DNA of 64,000 nucleotides from Streptomyces luteolus. GTDB lineage: Bacteria; Actinomycetota; Actinomycetes; Streptomycetales; Streptomycetaceae. Positions within the stretch are counted from its first letter, which is position 1. Every line of letters starts with the position of its first letter. Positions 25,671-34,749 of this stretch are shown here, piece after piece. Under the pieces are notes generated by a model that did no database searches, was not told the DNA's origin, and saw only the letters and a list, made by a program, of their open reading frames with translations. A program made the translations under genes and the position numbers. The stretch lies in assembly GCF_029968015.1 (NCBI RefSeq), contig NZ_JASCIS010000039.1:1-64000 (forward strand), written 5' to 3'.

Positions 25671-26543
25671 TCAGGCGTCGAGCAGCGCCACATCCAGAAG
25701 CCGCAGCCGCTCCGGATCCGTGATCACCTCGATCTCCGTGATCCGCTCGCCCTCGATCTCGAACGTCATCGCCCGGAAACGCTCCCCGACCTGCGCAGCG
25801 ATGACCCCCGGCGAACCATCGATGAGCGCCGGCTGCGCCACCCGCGCGATCTGCGCGAACGTCGCCGCCGCCCTGGCCACCGCCGCGGACCCGCGCTGCA
25901 ACTGCCCATTGGAACGCGCCACCACATCCGGATCCAGTACGGCGACCAGCGCATCGAAGTCGCCCCCGCGCGCCGCAGTCACGAACGCCTCCACGACCTC
26001 ACGCCGCCGCCGCAGATCCTGGTCACCCCCCGACGACGCCGACGGCGCACCCCCGCGCACCCGCCGCCGGGCACGGCTCGCCAACTGCCGGGCCGCCGCC
26101 GGAGTACGCTCCACGATCGGCGCGATCTCGTCGAACGGCACCCCGAACATGTCGTGCAGCACAAACGCCAGCCGCTCCGGCGGCTCCAGCGACTCAAGCA
26201 CCACAAGCAGCGCCAGACTCACCGAATCGGCAAGCAGCGCCTGCTGTTCGGGGTCCCCGTCATCGTCCTGCACCATCGCCGACGCGGGCACCGCAGCGTC
26301 GAACGAATCTTCACGGCGGATCCGCCGCTGCCGCAGCACATCCAGGCACACCCGCCCCACCACGGTCGTCAGCCAGCCCCGGAGATTCTCGATGCCGCGG
26401 TCGTCCGAGCGGCTCAGCCGCAGCCAGGCCTCCTGCACTGCGTCATCCGCCTCGGTAAGCGAACCCAGCATCCGATAGGCAACCGCCCGTAGATGATCCC
26501 GGCTCTCCTCGAACCGCTGAGCCAGCCACTCCTGCTCGTCCAT
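25671..26543 (-). CDS. ECF sigma factor with SnoaL-like C-terminus (SigJ/ECF41 type)
   Basis: A 290-residue extracytoplasmic-function sigma factor. Sigma region 2 is AYRMLGSLTEADDAVQEAWLRLSR (about 21-45) and region 4 spans roughly 112-165 (LEPPERLAFVLHDMFGVPFDEIA). The C-terminal 120 residues form a SnoaL/NTF2-like domain, as in ECF41 factors, where it replaces an anti-sigma factor. The DGGGK motif expected in that domain reads SNGQLQRG here, so the control loop may be altered. The gene is divergent from the CreE-like gene and could drive it; that is inference. Confidence 0.9.
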   Translation of the reverse strand: MDEQEWLAQRFEESRDHLRAVAYRMLGSLTEADDAVQEAWLRLSRSDDRGIENLRGWLTTVVGRVCLDVLRQRRIRREDSFDAAVPASAMVQDDDGDPEQQALLADSVSLALLVVLESLEPPERLAFVLHDMFGVPFDEIAPIVERTPAAARQLASRARRRVRGGAPSASSGGDQDLRRRREVVEAFVTAARGGDFDALVAVLDPDVVARSNGQLQRGSAAVARAAATFAQIARVAQPALIDGSPGVIAAQVGERFRAMTFEIEGERITEIEVITDPERLRLLDVALLDA

Positions 26544-26889
26544 GACACCTCCAGGTCGTCTGCCGTCACCAGCCTGACGTACCGGACCCCCGCATTGTGA
26601 CGAGAACCCGCGTCCACCCAGCTCGCACCCCCTCCCAAGGCCCTGTCCTCCACCGGAACCCGAGCCCGGTTTGAGCGCCCCCGCCGACGGTGGCGGAAAG
26701 AAGGAGCCGTGGACGGCACACCCGGGCGCCCACAACAGATCCACCCCGCACAACCACCGGTTACGGCAGCCGTCCCGTTCCACCTGAACCCCAGGAACCC
26801 ACCCCGACCCCTGGGGACGGCTGCCGACGCGGCGCCGCAGACACAGACGCCGCGGCCGGCCGTCCCCGCCTGCCGAGCGGAGTGTCCTC
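26544..26889. other. 346-bp divergent promoter region
   Basis: Between the sigma factor start and the CreE-like start I see no gene with a ribosome site or family resemblance. It must hold promoters for both directions; no clear repeat or operator was found. Confidence 0.5.
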
Positions 26890-28902
26890 GTGAGCAGCGG
26901 ACGTATGGAAGTGTGCCTCGTCGGCGCCGGACCACGCGGCCTTTCCGTACTGGAACGGCTCTGCGCACAGGAACGGAAGTCCCCCCGATGGGAACACCTC
27001 ACCGTGCACGTCGTCGACCCGGACCCGCCCGGCTCCGGCCGGGTATGGCGACCCTCGCAGTCCCGGCACCTGCTGATGAACACCGTCGCCTCTCAAGTCA
27101 CCGTGTACACCGACGCAAGCGTCACCATCGACGGCCCACTTGAGGAAGGCCCCAGCCTCTACCAGTGGGCCAAAGCCCTCGGCCCGAGCGCCCTCACCCC
27201 CGGCGACGGTCGGCCTCACGACGACCAGACCCTCGCCGAAGTCCGCGACCTGGGCCCGGACACCTACCCCACCCGCGCCCTGTACGGCCACTACCTCGTC
27301 TGGGTCTTCCAACAGGTCACCGCCAACGCGGCCGACCACATCACCGTGCACACCCACCGCTCACGGGCCATAGCCCTGGACAACAGCACGACCGACAGCA
27401 CCAGGGCGCAAACCGTACTCCTGGCAGACGGCACCAGCCTGACAGGCCTCTCCGCAGTCGTCCTCGCCCAAGGCCACGTACCTGCCCAACTCACCCCGGC
27501 AGAGCGCGAACTGACCGGATTCGCCGCCCGCCACGGCCTCACCTACATCGCCCCGGCCAACCCGGCCGACATCGACCTCTCTGGCATCGCACCCGGCGAA
27601 ACCGTGCTCCTCCGCGGACTCGGCCTGAACTTCTTCGACTACATGGCCCTGCTCACCCAGGGCCGTGGCGGCACCTACACCCGCACCGACGGCCGCCTCG
27701 TCTACCACCCCTCCGGCCGCGAACCCCGCCTGCACGCCGGATCCCGCCGCGGCGTCCCCTACCAGGCCCGCGGCGACAACGAAAAGGGCGCCGACGGCCG
27801 CTACTTCCCCAACCTGCTGACCACCCGCCACATCGAAGAACTCCGCACCCCCGACACCCGCCGCAGACCGATCCGCTTCAGCACCGACCTATGGCCACTG
27901 ATCTCCCGAGAAGTACAGAGCGTCTACTACCGCGCACTCCTCACCGCCCGGGGCGAACCCCCCACTCACATCGCCGAGTTCACCACCCACTACCTGCACA
28001 CCGAACCCGGCCCAGCTTCTGACCAACTCCTCGACGAGGCACACATCCCCACCGACGAACGCTGGGACTGGGACAAGGTAGCCCGCCCCTACACCCCCCA
28101 CGACCTGAGCAACAGGGACACCTTCCGCACCTGGCTGCGCACCCACCTTGACAACGACGTACACCGCGCCCGCGAAGGAAACGTCACCGGCCCCTTCAAA
28201 GCCGCCCTCGACGTACTACGCGACCTCCGCAACGAAATCCGGCTCGCCGTCGACCACGGCGGACTCGCCGCCGACTCCCACCGCGACGACCTCGACCGCT
28301 GGTACACCCCACTCAACGCCTACCTGTCCATCGGCCCCCCAGCATCCCGTATCGAAGAAATGGCCGCCCTCATCGACGCAGGCATCCTCGACATCACCGG
28401 TCCAGGCCTGAACATCACCACCGCACAAGACCCCCACCCCCACTTCACCGGTACGTCCACCGAGATCCCCGACGTCAACGTGCCCGCCACCGCCCTGATC
28501 GAGGCCCGCCTACCCGACACCGACCTGCGCCGCACCGCCGATCCCCTGATGCGCCACCTCCTCCGCACCGGCCAGTGCCACCCCTACCGCGTCCCCGTCC
28601 GCGGCGGCACGCACTACGAGACCGGCGGACTCGCCGTCACAAAACGCCCCTACCACCTGCTCGACTCCCACGGAACCCCCCACCCGCGCCGCTTCGCCTA
28701 CGGCGTACCCACCGAGTCTGTGCACTGGGTGACCGCAGCCGGAATCAGGCCCGGCGTCGGCTCGGTAACCCTCGAGGACTCCGACGCCATAGCAGCAGCA
28801 GTCCTGGCGCTGCCCCCACTACCGGCCCACACAGACACCCCCACCACCAAGGCCACCACAGCCACCGGAGCACCGGCCACAAGCGCGGGAGCAACACCAT
28901 GA
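26890..28902 (+). CDS. CreE-like flavoprotein, predicted nitrosuccinate synthase
   Basis: A 670-residue FAD/NAD(P)-binding protein. The N-terminus has CLVGAGPRGLSVLERL and then DPDPPGSGRVWRPSQSRHLLMNT, as in the CreE/FzmM group of flavin N-monooxygenases that oxidise aspartate to nitrosuccinate. It overlaps the following CreD-like lyase by ATGA, as expected for this enzyme pair, which together release nitrous acid. The GTG start has GAGCGGAG upstream; an ATG five codons later is possible. The Thr/Ala-rich C-terminus is unusual. Codons ending in A are noticeably commoner than in neighbouring genes, suggesting a separate origin. Confidence 0.88.
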   Translation: MSSGRMEVCLVGAGPRGLSVLERLCAQERKSPRWEHLTVHVVDPDPPGSGRVWRPSQSRHLLMNTVASQVTVYTDASVTIDGPLEEGPSLYQWAKALGPSALTPGDGRPHDDQTLAEVRDLGPDTYPTRALYGHYLVWVFQQVTANAADHITVHTHRSRAIALDNSTTDSTRAQTVLLADGTSLTGLSAVVLAQGHVPAQLTPAERELTGFAARHGLTYIAPANPADIDLSGIAPGETVLLRGLGLNFFDYMALLTQGRGGTYTRTDGRLVYHPSGREPRLHAGSRRGVPYQARGDNEKGADGRYFPNLLTTRHIEELRTPDTRRRPIRFSTDLWPLISREVQSVYYRALLTARGEPPTHIAEFTTHYLHTEPGPASDQLLDEAHIPTDERWDWDKVARPYTPHDLSNRDTFRTWLRTHLDNDVHRAREGNVTGPFKAALDVLRDLRNEIRLAVDHGGLAADSHRDDLDRWYTPLNAYLSIGPPASRIEEMAALIDAGILDITGPGLNITTAQDPHPHFTGTSTEIPDVNVPATALIEARLPDTDLRRTADPLMRHLLRTGQCHPYRVPVRGGTHYETGGLAVTKRPYHLLDSHGTPHPRRFAYGVPTESVHWVTAAGIRPGVGSVTLEDSDAIAAAVLALPPLPAHTDTPTTKATTATGAPATSAGATP

Positions 28903-30350
28903 CGCCGACACACGAACCACCAGCCACCGCTGCCCCCCTGGATACCGGACTCCTCTCCCCGGTCCGCGCAGGCACCCCCGTAGAAGCAGCAGTCGGCGAC
29001 ACCGCCTGGCTACAGGCCATGCTCGACGCAGAGGCCGCCCTCGCCCGCGCCCAAGCACGCTGCGGCACCGTCCCTCAATCCGCCGCCGCACACATCACAG
29101 CCGCAGCACGCGCGGAACACCTGGACATACGACAACTCGCCCTGGCCGCACGCGAAACAGCCAACCCCGTAGTGGGCCTGGTCAAACAACTCACCACCCT
29201 AGTGGCCAGGCGCTCACCCGAAGCCGCCGAATACGTCCACCGCGGCTCCACCAGCCAGGACATCTTCGACACCGGCGCCATGCTCGTGGCCTCCCGGGCA
29301 CTCCGCCAGATCGTCACCGACCTCAAGGTCGTGGCCGCGGCCCTCACCGGCCTCGCTGCCACACACCGCGACACCGTGATGGCCGGCCGCACCCTCACCC
29401 TGCACGCCGTGCCCACCACCTTCGGGCTCAAGGCAGCCGGCTGGCGCCAGCTCGTCCTGGCCGCGACCACACGCCTGGAACACGTCGCCGTCAACGGCCT
29501 GCCCGTGGCCCTCGGCGGCGCAGCCGGGACACTGGCCGGATACCTCCAGTACGCAGATGACGACGCAGCCCCAGCGGCCGTACTCGACAACCTCGTTACG
29601 GCCTTCGCCGACGAAACAGGCCTTGCGACCCCCGTGCTGCCCTGGCACGCCCTGCGCACCCCCATCGCCGACCTCGCCGCGGCCCTCGCCCACACCAGCG
29701 GCGCCCTGGGCAAGATCGCCGCCGACGTACAGGTCCTCACCCGTACCGAAATCGGCGAAGCAACTGAACCCACCACCGATGACCGGGGCATGTCCTCAGC
29801 CATGCCCCACAAGCGCAACCCGGTCCTGGCCACCCTCATCCGCTCAGCAGCCCTCCAAGTCCCCGCCCTCACCTCCACCCTGACGCACTGCCTCACCACC
29901 GAGGATGAACGCTCCGCCGGGGTCTGGCACACCGAATGGCAGCCACTGCGGGAGTGCCTCCGTCTGACCGGCGGCGCCGCCCACACCGCGGTCGAACTTG
30001 TCCAGGGACTCACCATCCACCCCGAGCAAATGCGTACCAACCTGAACATGACTGGCGGGCAGATAGTCTCCGAACGAGTCTCGGCCTTTCTGGCCCCCCG
30101 CTTGGGCAAGACAGTCGCCAAGGACCTCCTCACTCAGGCATCCCGTCAAGCAGCAGAAACACACCGACCGTTGGCAGAAGTCCTCCACCGCCTACCGCAA
30201 CTGAACGGAGTACTCACCCCAACCGAACTGACCGACCTACTCGACCCGACCGCATACACGGGCGCAGCAGGCCCCCTGGTCGACTGCGCACTCGCAGCCC
30301 CCTACCCGCACTACCCAACTCATCAAGGTCGGTGCGCCGTTCGGGAGTGA
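28899..30350 (+). CDS. CreD-like lyase, predicted nitrosuccinate lyase
   Basis: A 483-residue fumarase/aspartase superfamily lyase of the PcaB/CreD type. HRGSTSQDIFDTG lies near 114-126 and the loop SSAMPHKRNPVLA in the middle third. CreD homologues split nitrosuccinate into nitrous acid and fumarate. The ATG overlaps the CreE-like stop. It is a different subgroup from the PurB-like lyase at 5477. The last 15 residues (PHYPTHQGRCAVRE) look non-homologous, and an abrupt change to a truncated gene follows, so the 3' end may have been altered by a recombination junction. Confidence 0.88.
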   Translation: MTPTHEPPATAAPLDTGLLSPVRAGTPVEAAVGDTAWLQAMLDAEAALARAQARCGTVPQSAAAHITAAARAEHLDIRQLALAARETANPVVGLVKQLTTLVARRSPEAAEYVHRGSTSQDIFDTGAMLVASRALRQIVTDLKVVAAALTGLAATHRDTVMAGRTLTLHAVPTTFGLKAAGWRQLVLAATTRLEHVAVNGLPVALGGAAGTLAGYLQYADDDAAPAAVLDNLVTAFADETGLATPVLPWHALRTPIADLAAALAHTSGALGKIAADVQVLTRTEIGEATEPTTDDRGMSSAMPHKRNPVLATLIRSAALQVPALTSTLTHCLTTEDERSAGVWHTEWQPLRECLRLTGGAAHTAVELVQGLTIHPEQMRTNLNMTGGQIVSERVSAFLAPRLGKTVAKDLLTQASRQAAETHRPLAEVLHRLPQLNGVLTPTELTDLLDPTAYTGAAGPLVDCALAAPYPHYPTHQGRCAVRE

Positions 30351-30410
30351 GTTGCCTGCTCAGCATCAAGCGGGTGATCCACAAGCCGTGCCGGTCGCGA
30401 CGAGTCGGAC

Positions 30411-31003
30411 CTTCGCGCGACGGCCTGCCGGACATCCCCGGGGTGCGCGAACGCTGGGGCAAGAACGTGGTGTTCTGCCCGTACTGCCACGGCTACGAGG
30501 TACGGGACCAGCCCATCGCGGTGCTCGGCACCCACCCCGGCGGCGCCATGGGCCACGCCCAGCTGCTGCGCCAGTGGTCCGCGGACATCGTCTTCTTCCC
30601 GCACACGCTGGAGCTGAGCGACGCCGACCGGGGACGCCTGGAGGCCCGCGGCATCCGGATCGCCGAGGGCCCCATCAGGCAACTGGTCGTCGACGGCGAC
30701 CGGTTGAGCGGCGTCGAACTCGCCGACGGCACCACGGTGCCGCGCACCGCGGCCTTCCTGATCTCGCAGATGGCACCGCTCGACGCCGCGATCGACGGCC
30801 TGGACTGCAAGAAGGACGAGGGCGGCTGGCTGGTCACCGACCGCACCGGACGCACCAGCGACCCGGGCGTCTGGGCCGTCGGCAACGTCGTCGACCCGCG
30901 CGCCCAGGTGATCACCGCGGCCGGCCAGGGCGCCGCCGCCGCGTTCGCCCTCAACATCGACCTGGTCGAGGAGGACGTCGAGAACGCCGCCGGCCAGGCC
31001 TGA
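30411..31003 (+). pseudogene. N-terminally truncated thioredoxin-reductase-like flavoprotein
   Basis: The frame encodes only the last 195 or so residues of an NAD(P)/FAD-dependent oxidoreductase. Similarity starts abruptly at LPDIPGVRERWGKNVVFCPYCHGYEV and runs to GVWAVGNVVDPRAQVITAAGQGAAAA, the C-terminal FAD site. The N-terminal FAD domain (GxGxxG), about 110 residues, is absent and there is no ribosome site. Only 60 bases separate it from the CreD-like stop. It looks like the stump left where DNA carrying the nitrous-acid genes joined this locus. Confidence 0.85.
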
Positions 31004-31011
31004 CGGCTGTC

Positions 31012-31049
31012 CCCCGTACGGGATTCTCCCCGAATCCGCCCGTACGGGG
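31012..31049. terminator. long hairpin terminator
   Basis: An 11-bp perfect repeat (CCCCGTACGGG) encloses an inner GGATTC/GAATCC pair, giving a long stem just after the flavoprotein remnant. Confidence 0.8.
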
Positions 31050-31060
31050 TGCACAGCGGC

Positions 31061-31094
31061 GAGCGCCGACCGGCCCGCGGACCGGTCGGCGCTC
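31061..31094 (-). terminator. hairpin terminator downstream of MFS gene
   Basis: A perfect 13-bp inverted repeat starting GAGCGCCGACCGG with an 8-base loop lies 35 bases beyond the MFS stop on the minus strand. Confidence 0.75.
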
Positions 31095-31128
31095 GTATGC
31101 GTTCCGCTGTCCGGTCGGGCGGTCGGCC

Positions 31129-32352
31129 TCAGGCCTGCGCCTCCTTGCGGGAGGCCGCGCGGTCGGCCAGGACGACCGGCACGGTGAGCAGCGCCAGGGC
31201 GGCGCCGATCCACGGGATGGCGGTGAGCCCGGCGCCGGCGCCCAGGGCGACTCCGGCGAGCGCGGGGACGATGCTGATGCCGAGCTGGAACATCGATACC
31301 GCGGTGGAGCCGGCCAGAGTGGGCGCCTGCGAGGCGATGGCGAACACTCGCCCGTAGATGGCCGGGTTGAGCACGAAACCAGCGATGCCGAGCAGCAGCA
31401 CGAGCGGTACGACGGCCAGCACGTGGTCGGCCAGCGCGGCCAGCAGCACGGAGCAGACCAGGATCCCGCCCGCCCCGAGCAGGAAGGCGAAGTGCGGACG
31501 GCCGTCGGCCGTCCTGCCGCCGACGGACAGTCCGACGAAGGCGCCCACGCCGAACAGGGTGAGGATCGCGGGAACCCACACGGAGTCGATGCCGGTGATG
31601 TCGGTGAGGAACGCCGCGAGGTAGTTGTACGAGATCATGTACGCGGCGGTGCTCAGCAGGGTGGCGAGGTAGACGACCCACAGCTGCGGCTTGCGCATCG
31701 TCCGCAACTCCCGCTTGACGCTGGGCTCTTCGGTCGCCCGGGTCGCGGGCACGGCGACGAGCGTGAGCACCGTACCGAGGACGGTCAGCGCCACCACGCC
31801 CCAGAACCCGCCCCGCCAGCCGGTGAAGTGGCTGAGCATCGCACCGGCCGGGCCGCCGGCCACCATCGCGACGCTGAGCCCGCTGACGACCACGCCGGAG
31901 GCGCGTGCCGTGCGGTCGGCCGGGACCAGGCTGATCGCGGTGACCGCCGCGACCGCCCAGAAGCCGGCGTAGGCGAGCCCCAGGACGAAGCGGGTGATGA
32001 GCAGCACGGCGTAGCTGTCGGTCACCAGGCCGATCGCCACGCAGACGGCGAACAGGACCTGCGTCGCCACCAGCGTGGTCCGCCGCGGCCAGCGCAGCGT
32101 CAGCACGGCGAGCGGCGGTCCGCCGATGACCACACCGATGGCGAACGCCGAGATCAACGCGCCGGCGGAGGACAGCGAGATATTCAGGTCGTCGGCGACG
32201 TCGGGGAGGACCCCGGCCAGGAGGAACTCCGCGCTGCCCATGGCGAACAGGCTGAACGCGAGCAGATAGACGGCCAGCGGCAGGCCCTTGCCGTTCTGGC
32301 CGGTGTTGCCGGAGCCGGGCGACTGCTGTGCGGATTCTGTTTGGACGCTCAT
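31129..32352 (-). CDS. MFS exporter (DHA1, Cmr/arabinose-efflux-like)
   Basis: A 407-residue major facilitator with twelve predicted helices. The first helix SLFAMGSAEFLLAGVLPDVADDL is typical of the Cmr/AraJ group of drug and sugar exporters. The ATG has AAGGAGCTC upstream. It stands alone between two terminators and a pseudogene region, so its substrate is not indicated; it may be a second product exporter or a resistance gene. Confidence 0.9.
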   Translation of the reverse strand: MSVQTESAQQSPGSGNTGQNGKGLPLAVYLLAFSLFAMGSAEFLLAGVLPDVADDLNISLSSAGALISAFAIGVVIGGPPLAVLTLRWPRRTTLVATQVLFAVCVAIGLVTDSYAVLLITRFVLGLAYAGFWAVAAVTAISLVPADRTARASGVVVSGLSVAMVAGGPAGAMLSHFTGWRGGFWGVVALTVLGTVLTLVAVPATRATEEPSVKRELRTMRKPQLWVVYLATLLSTAAYMISYNYLAAFLTDITGIDSVWVPAILTLFGVGAFVGLSVGGRTADGRPHFAFLLGAGGILVCSVLLAALADHVLAVVPLVLLLGIAGFVLNPAIYGRVFAIASQAPTLAGSTAVSMFQLGISIVPALAGVALGAGAGLTAIPWIGAALALLTVPVVLADRAASRKEAQA

Positions 32353-32891
32353 CGGGTGCGAGCTCCTTGATCGGGTGTACGGGTGACAGGTCAGGGCGCA
32401 GGCGGGCGGGCTACCGAGAGGCTGCGGGCTGCCGCAGCCGGACGGTTCGGGTGCTCCGGGCGAGCGGCCGACAGGCCGACCGGCCTCGGGCAGAACGGAG
32501 TCGAGGACGAGAGGGGCGCGTGTTCCAGGCCTGCGGGTGGTACGGCGCACCGGTTCCGCCACGCCGAACGTGGCGGCCGCCGTGTGTCCCTGACGCTGCT
32601 CCCAGTGGCGCCGGGCGCACAACTTCTGTTGCCAATACCGGGAAAGCTACGAAGGAGAGCCGCAAGCCTGCCCACGCGTGGGCGAGCCGTGCGCCTCACC
32701 CGTGCCCGAACAGGGCGAACGGCTGGTCGCACCACCGCGTCACCGAGGGTGGCAGCAGGTCCTGAAGGAGTGTCTCCGGAGCACCGGGACGGGCTCCTGG
32801 GCCCGCACGCCACCCCTGCCCGGCAGCTCCACCGGCGCGATGACCACACGGGGCGCGACCCCCCGGCCCAGGGCAGACACCGAGGGGAACT
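32353..32891. other. 539-bp region without a gene
   Basis: Open frames here lack family resemblance and ribosome sites. The stretch upstream of the MFS start presumably holds its promoter; the rest looks like decayed DNA next to an epoxide hydrolase relic. Confidence 0.5.
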
Positions 32892-33425
32892 TCAGCGCAC
32901 CCGGCGGAAGAAGGACCGCAGATCCTCGCCCAGCAGATCGGTAGCGTCGGGGGCCCAGTGGCTGCCGGGGTCGCACTCGCCCAAGGACACGATGTTCTTG
33001 TGGCCGCGCTCGGCGAAGCGGCGCAGCGGGCGGAAGTCGTGGGCGAACGAGGCGAGTCCGAGCGGGAACGCGGTCGGCTCGCCGTCCGGCTCGGCGTGGT
33101 GGTTCTCGTAGCAGAACCGTGCCGAGGACGCGGCGGTGTTGGTGAGCCAGTAGATCGTGGCGTTGGTGAGGATCACGTCCGGGTCGGGGACACCACCGAG
33201 CAGTTGGCAGATCCAGGCGAGCATGCCCGGTAGGGGAGTCGGTGAGGGCGTGCGACAGGGTCTGCGGCTGCGGCCGGGTCGTCGGAGGGAAGGAGAAGAT
33301 CTGGTTGACGTGCACCCCGGTGATGCGGTCGGCGTGCCGTCCCCCCCCCAGCCCTTGGCGCGGGTGTGGCCGGAGAAGCCGAAACCCGGCAGGGACGGGA
33401 TGACCCAGTGGAAGGCGTCGAGCAC
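32892..33425 (-). pseudogene. epoxide hydrolase relic with frameshifts and internal deletion
   Basis: Pieces of an EphA-type epoxide hydrolase can be followed in two frames on the minus strand: DAFHWVIPSLPGFGFSG, then in another frame ADRITGVHVNQIFSFPP, then back in the first frame ILTNATIYWLTNTAASSARF and HDFRPLRRFAERGHKNIVSLGECDPGSHW. The first shift lies at a run of nine C at 33341-33349. About 45 residues that would include the GGDWG nucleophile are missing, and the N-terminal domain is absent. It cannot make an active enzyme. Confidence 0.88.
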
Positions 33426-33786
33426 TTTTCCGCGACCGTTTCTCGGCCGAAGCCGAGTGCGTCTCAGCCGTTCTCCTGGTGGGCTCAACGGGTACGTAGG
33501 CCCGCCGTGCCAGTTGACGTCGCCAGCTCGCGACCCCTCTCCCGCAGCCGAACCCGCCCCCTCCCGGACACCGGCCCACCGCCCCCTCCGGAAGCAGCGA
33601 CGGAAACGTGCACGGACATGACCGGCCTCCCGACGAACAGAGTCACAGACGGACGCCGCACACCCTGCCGACCCCCGCTGGAGAACCCCTGCACACCACC
33701 TCGCGCGAGCCCCCTGGCGTACGATGATCGAAACTGCCGCAGCCGTCAGCGGTACGGCATCGTGCGATCGTGCGACGGAGGCATCA

Positions 33787-34749
33787 GTGCTCATCACCGC
33801 CCGGGACGTGGAAGCCGCAGCCGCGCAGATCACCCCGCACGTACTGCGCACCCCCACCGTCACCAGCCCGGGGCTGACCGGACTCCTCGGCGCCCCGGTC
33901 ACCACCAAGCTCGAACTCCTCCAGCGCACCGGCTCCTTCAAGTCGCGCGGCGCCACCGCCAAGCTGCTGTCGCTGTCCGACGAGGAACGCGCCGCCGGAG
34001 TGGTCGCGGTCAGCGGCGGCAACCACGGCATCGCCACCGCCGTCATGGCCGGCGCACTCGGCATCGACGCGACCGTCGTCATGCCCCGCACCGCCCCCCG
34101 CCGCGCCGTCGAGACCGCGGAGGCCGCCGGAGCACACGTCGTCCTCGCCGACACCATGGACGCCGCCTTCGCCCACGTCGACGAACTCCGTACGAAGGGC
34201 CTCACCCTCGTCCACCCCTTCGACGACCCCGTCGTCATCGCCGCCCAGGGCACAGTCGGCCTCGAACTCGCCGAAGACGCAGGCGAGTTGACCGACATCG
34301 TCGTCAGCATCGGCGGCGGCGGACTCATCTCCGGCGTCGCCACCGCCCTGAAGGCCCGCCGCCCCGGCATCCGCGTCTGGGGCGTCGAAACCGAAGGCGC
34401 CCAGGCCATGACAGCCGCCCTCGCCGCAGGCGCCCCCGTACCCGTCCGACTCACCTCCGTCGTCACCACCCTCAGCGCCCCCAGCGCCTCCCCCCTCACC
34501 TACGAGCACGTCTCGACCCTCGTCACCGACGTCCTCACGGTCACCGACGCCGAAGCGGTCCAGGGCACCCTCGACCTGGCCGAACACGCCAAACTCTGGA
34601 CCGAACCCGCCGCGGGCTGCGTACTCCCCGCGGCCCGCCGGATCCTGAACCGCATCGGCAAGAACGCGAAGCTGGGCCTGATCATCTGCGGCGGCAACGC
34701 GACGACGGCCGACGTGCACGCGTGGGCGGAGCGGTTCAACCTGACCTGA
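33787..34749 (+). CDS. PLP-dependent threonine/serine dehydratase-like enzyme
   Basis: A 320-residue fold type II PLP enzyme. The PLP lysine is in GSFKSRGA, followed by SGGNHGIATAV and the phosphate-binding GGGGLISG. Catabolic threonine dehydratases and serine/threonine racemases of similar length share these features; no ACT domain is present, so feedback control is unlikely. The GTG at 33787 has GGAGG five bases upstream and matches the usual start (LITARDVEAAA); an ATG at 33724 would add 21 residues. The stop overlaps the converging MMPL gene by 14 bases. Confidence 0.87.
   Translation: MLITARDVEAAAAQITPHVLRTPTVTSPGLTGLLGAPVTTKLELLQRTGSFKSRGATAKLLSLSDEERAAGVVAVSGGNHGIATAVMAGALGIDATVVMPRTAPRRAVETAEAAGAHVVLADTMDAAFAHVDELRTKGLTLVHPFDDPVVIAAQGTVGLELAEDAGELTDIVVSIGGGGLISGVATALKARRPGIRVWGVETEGAQAMTAALAAGAPVPVRLTSVVTTLSAPSASPLTYEHVSTLVTDVLTVTDAEAVQGTLDLAEHAKLWTEPAAGCVLPAARRILNRIGKNAKLGLIICGGNATTADVHAWAERFNLT

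Noticed and set aside
32383..33111. 242-codon plus-strand frame in the gap after the MFS gene
   Set aside because: Arg/Gly-rich without motifs and lies opposite the epoxide hydrolase relic, so it is a shadow frame.
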